This document shows positions 38,929-39,501 of a stretch of DNA of 39,501 nucleotides, piece by piece (the first letter of the stretch is position 1; every line of letters starts with the position of its first letter). The notes beneath the pieces were generated by a model, which did no database searches, was not told where the DNA came from, and saw only the letters and a program-made list of their open reading frames with translations. Position numbers and translations under genes: made by a program. The DNA is from Cyanobacteria bacterium QS_8_64_29 (GTDB taxonomy: Bacteria > Cyanobacteriota > Cyanobacteriia > Cyanobacteriales > Rubidibacteraceae). Where the stretch lies: the NCBI GenBank assembly GCA_003022125.1, contig PXQH01000066.1, positions 1 to 39,501 on the forward strand. The letters run 5' to 3'.

Positions 38929-39501
38929 ATGTTCGTTCTAGAAGCCAAGCTCTACGGCCGCCCCGGTCAGTACCGGGCCATCGATGAGGCCATCCGAACG
39001 GCCCAGTTCATCCGCAACAAGGCCCTGCGGTACTGGATGGATAATTGGGGCGTCCAGAAGCGCGACCTCAACAAGCTTTGTCGGACCTTGGCTCAGGAGC
39101 ATGAGGTTGCCCGCCAGCTCGATGCTCAAGCCCGGCAGGGAGCAGCCGAACCGCCTGGGCTGCTATCTCGCGGTTCTACGACAACTGCCGCAAGCAGGTG
39201 CCAGGAGGATACCCGCAGTTCAAAAAGAACGGTTGCTCGGTCACATACAAATAGACCGGGTGGAAGCTCTCGGCCTGTCGCAAATACCTGACTCTGACCG
39301 ATGGAAAGTACATCGGGCGCCTGAAGCTGCGCTCGGGCTACGACCTGCATCGGTACGACCCGAGCCAAATCAAGCAGGTGCGATTGCTCCGACGCGCCGA
39401 CAGTTACTACGCGCAGTTTTGTGTGGATGCCGAGCGCCGTATCGAGCTTGAGCCAGCCCATCGCGAGCTGGGGTTGGATGTCGGGCTGGAACACTTCTAC
39501 A
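38929..39501 (+). pseudogene. tnpB: TnpB (IS200/IS605-type RNA-guided nuclease/transposon protein), decayed and cut by window end
   Basis: Relic of a TnpB gene. The first frame (MFVLEAKLYGRPGQY...IRTAQFIRNKALRYWMDN) runs to about 39145. A lost base near 39146-39156 then shifts the frame, and the sequence continues as AAISRFYDNCRKQVPGGYPQFK. Next is an in-frame TAG at 39252-39254 (K-stop-TGWKL where intact copies read K-x-[ST]-GWKL). The reading then goes on through RRADSYYAQFCVDAE to GLDVGLEHFY at the window edge, which holds the first RuvC catalytic Asp. The rest of the RuvC domain, the zinc finger and any omega RNA would lie beyond the window. No TnpA is seen upstream. With a frameshift and a stop it should not yield active protein. 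Confidence 0.88.

Overview
The window is a GC-rich cyanobacterial chromosome segment. Evidence: the 16S/23S sequences, the rrn spacer order tRNA-Ile(GAU) then tRNA-Ala(UGC), a complete NdhH of the cyanobacterial NDH-1 complex, a high-light-inducible (HLIP/SCP) protein, a MerA-like flavoprotein of cyanobacterial type, a DnaK with the CPRL.K.FAPEEIS signature of cyanobacterial DnaK1/DnaK3, and frequent HIP1 octamers (GCGATCGC). Genus cannot be fixed by reading alone. The DNA is very GC-rich for this phylum, and two antiporters with regulatory domains would suit a salt- or pH-challenged habitat (inference).

Layout. 1-4923: a near-complete rrn operon (16S, tRNA-Ile, tRNA-Ala, 23S, 5S, hairpin), whose 23S is flanked by a long processing stem. 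4927-7848 (minus): dnaK then a zinc-finger-less dnaJ. 8010-11408 (plus): pdhB, secD, secF. 11528-11680: a 50-residue HLIP gene with its own promoter and a textbook terminator. 11767-16261: CPBP membrane protein, FAD disulfide oxidoreductase, PBP4-type D,D-carboxypeptidase and a PRC-barrel protein. 16318-19914 (minus): smc, divergent from argD (plus). 21289-21595: the only gene-free stretch over 300 bases, which folds into nested stems and may be an undescribed RNA gene. 21596-23695: conserved small protein, tmk and holB. 23665-26958 (minus): NCS2-type permease, MtnX-like HAD phosphatase and EamA transporter. 27144-29292: a NarL-type regulator and a histidine kinase, divergent. 29289-31485: rsmH (minus) and ndhH (plus). 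31463-35749 (minus): a CPA1 antiporter followed by a CPA2 antiporter, both with cytosolic RCK/TrkA-type domains. 35831-37451 (minus): a phospholipase-D-like lipoprotein gene broken by two frameshifts. 37507-38745: DUF72 and DUF4282 proteins. 38826-39501: palindromic DNA followed by a decayed tnpB cut by the window end.

Most of this is housekeeping: ribosome production, protein folding and export (DnaK/DnaJ, SecD/SecF), acetyl-CoA supply, wall remodelling, chromosome organisation, DNA precursor synthesis and replication, arginine synthesis, photosynthetic electron flow and ion homeostasis. Genes are tightly packed, and four convergent pairs overlap at their 3' ends. I found no CRISPR array, prophage or obvious defence island. 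The points most worth following are the structured intergenic region near 21.3-21.5 kb, the double-frameshifted PLD gene, the palindrome cluster ahead of the tnpB relic, and the inverted repeat between the dnaK and pdhB promoters.
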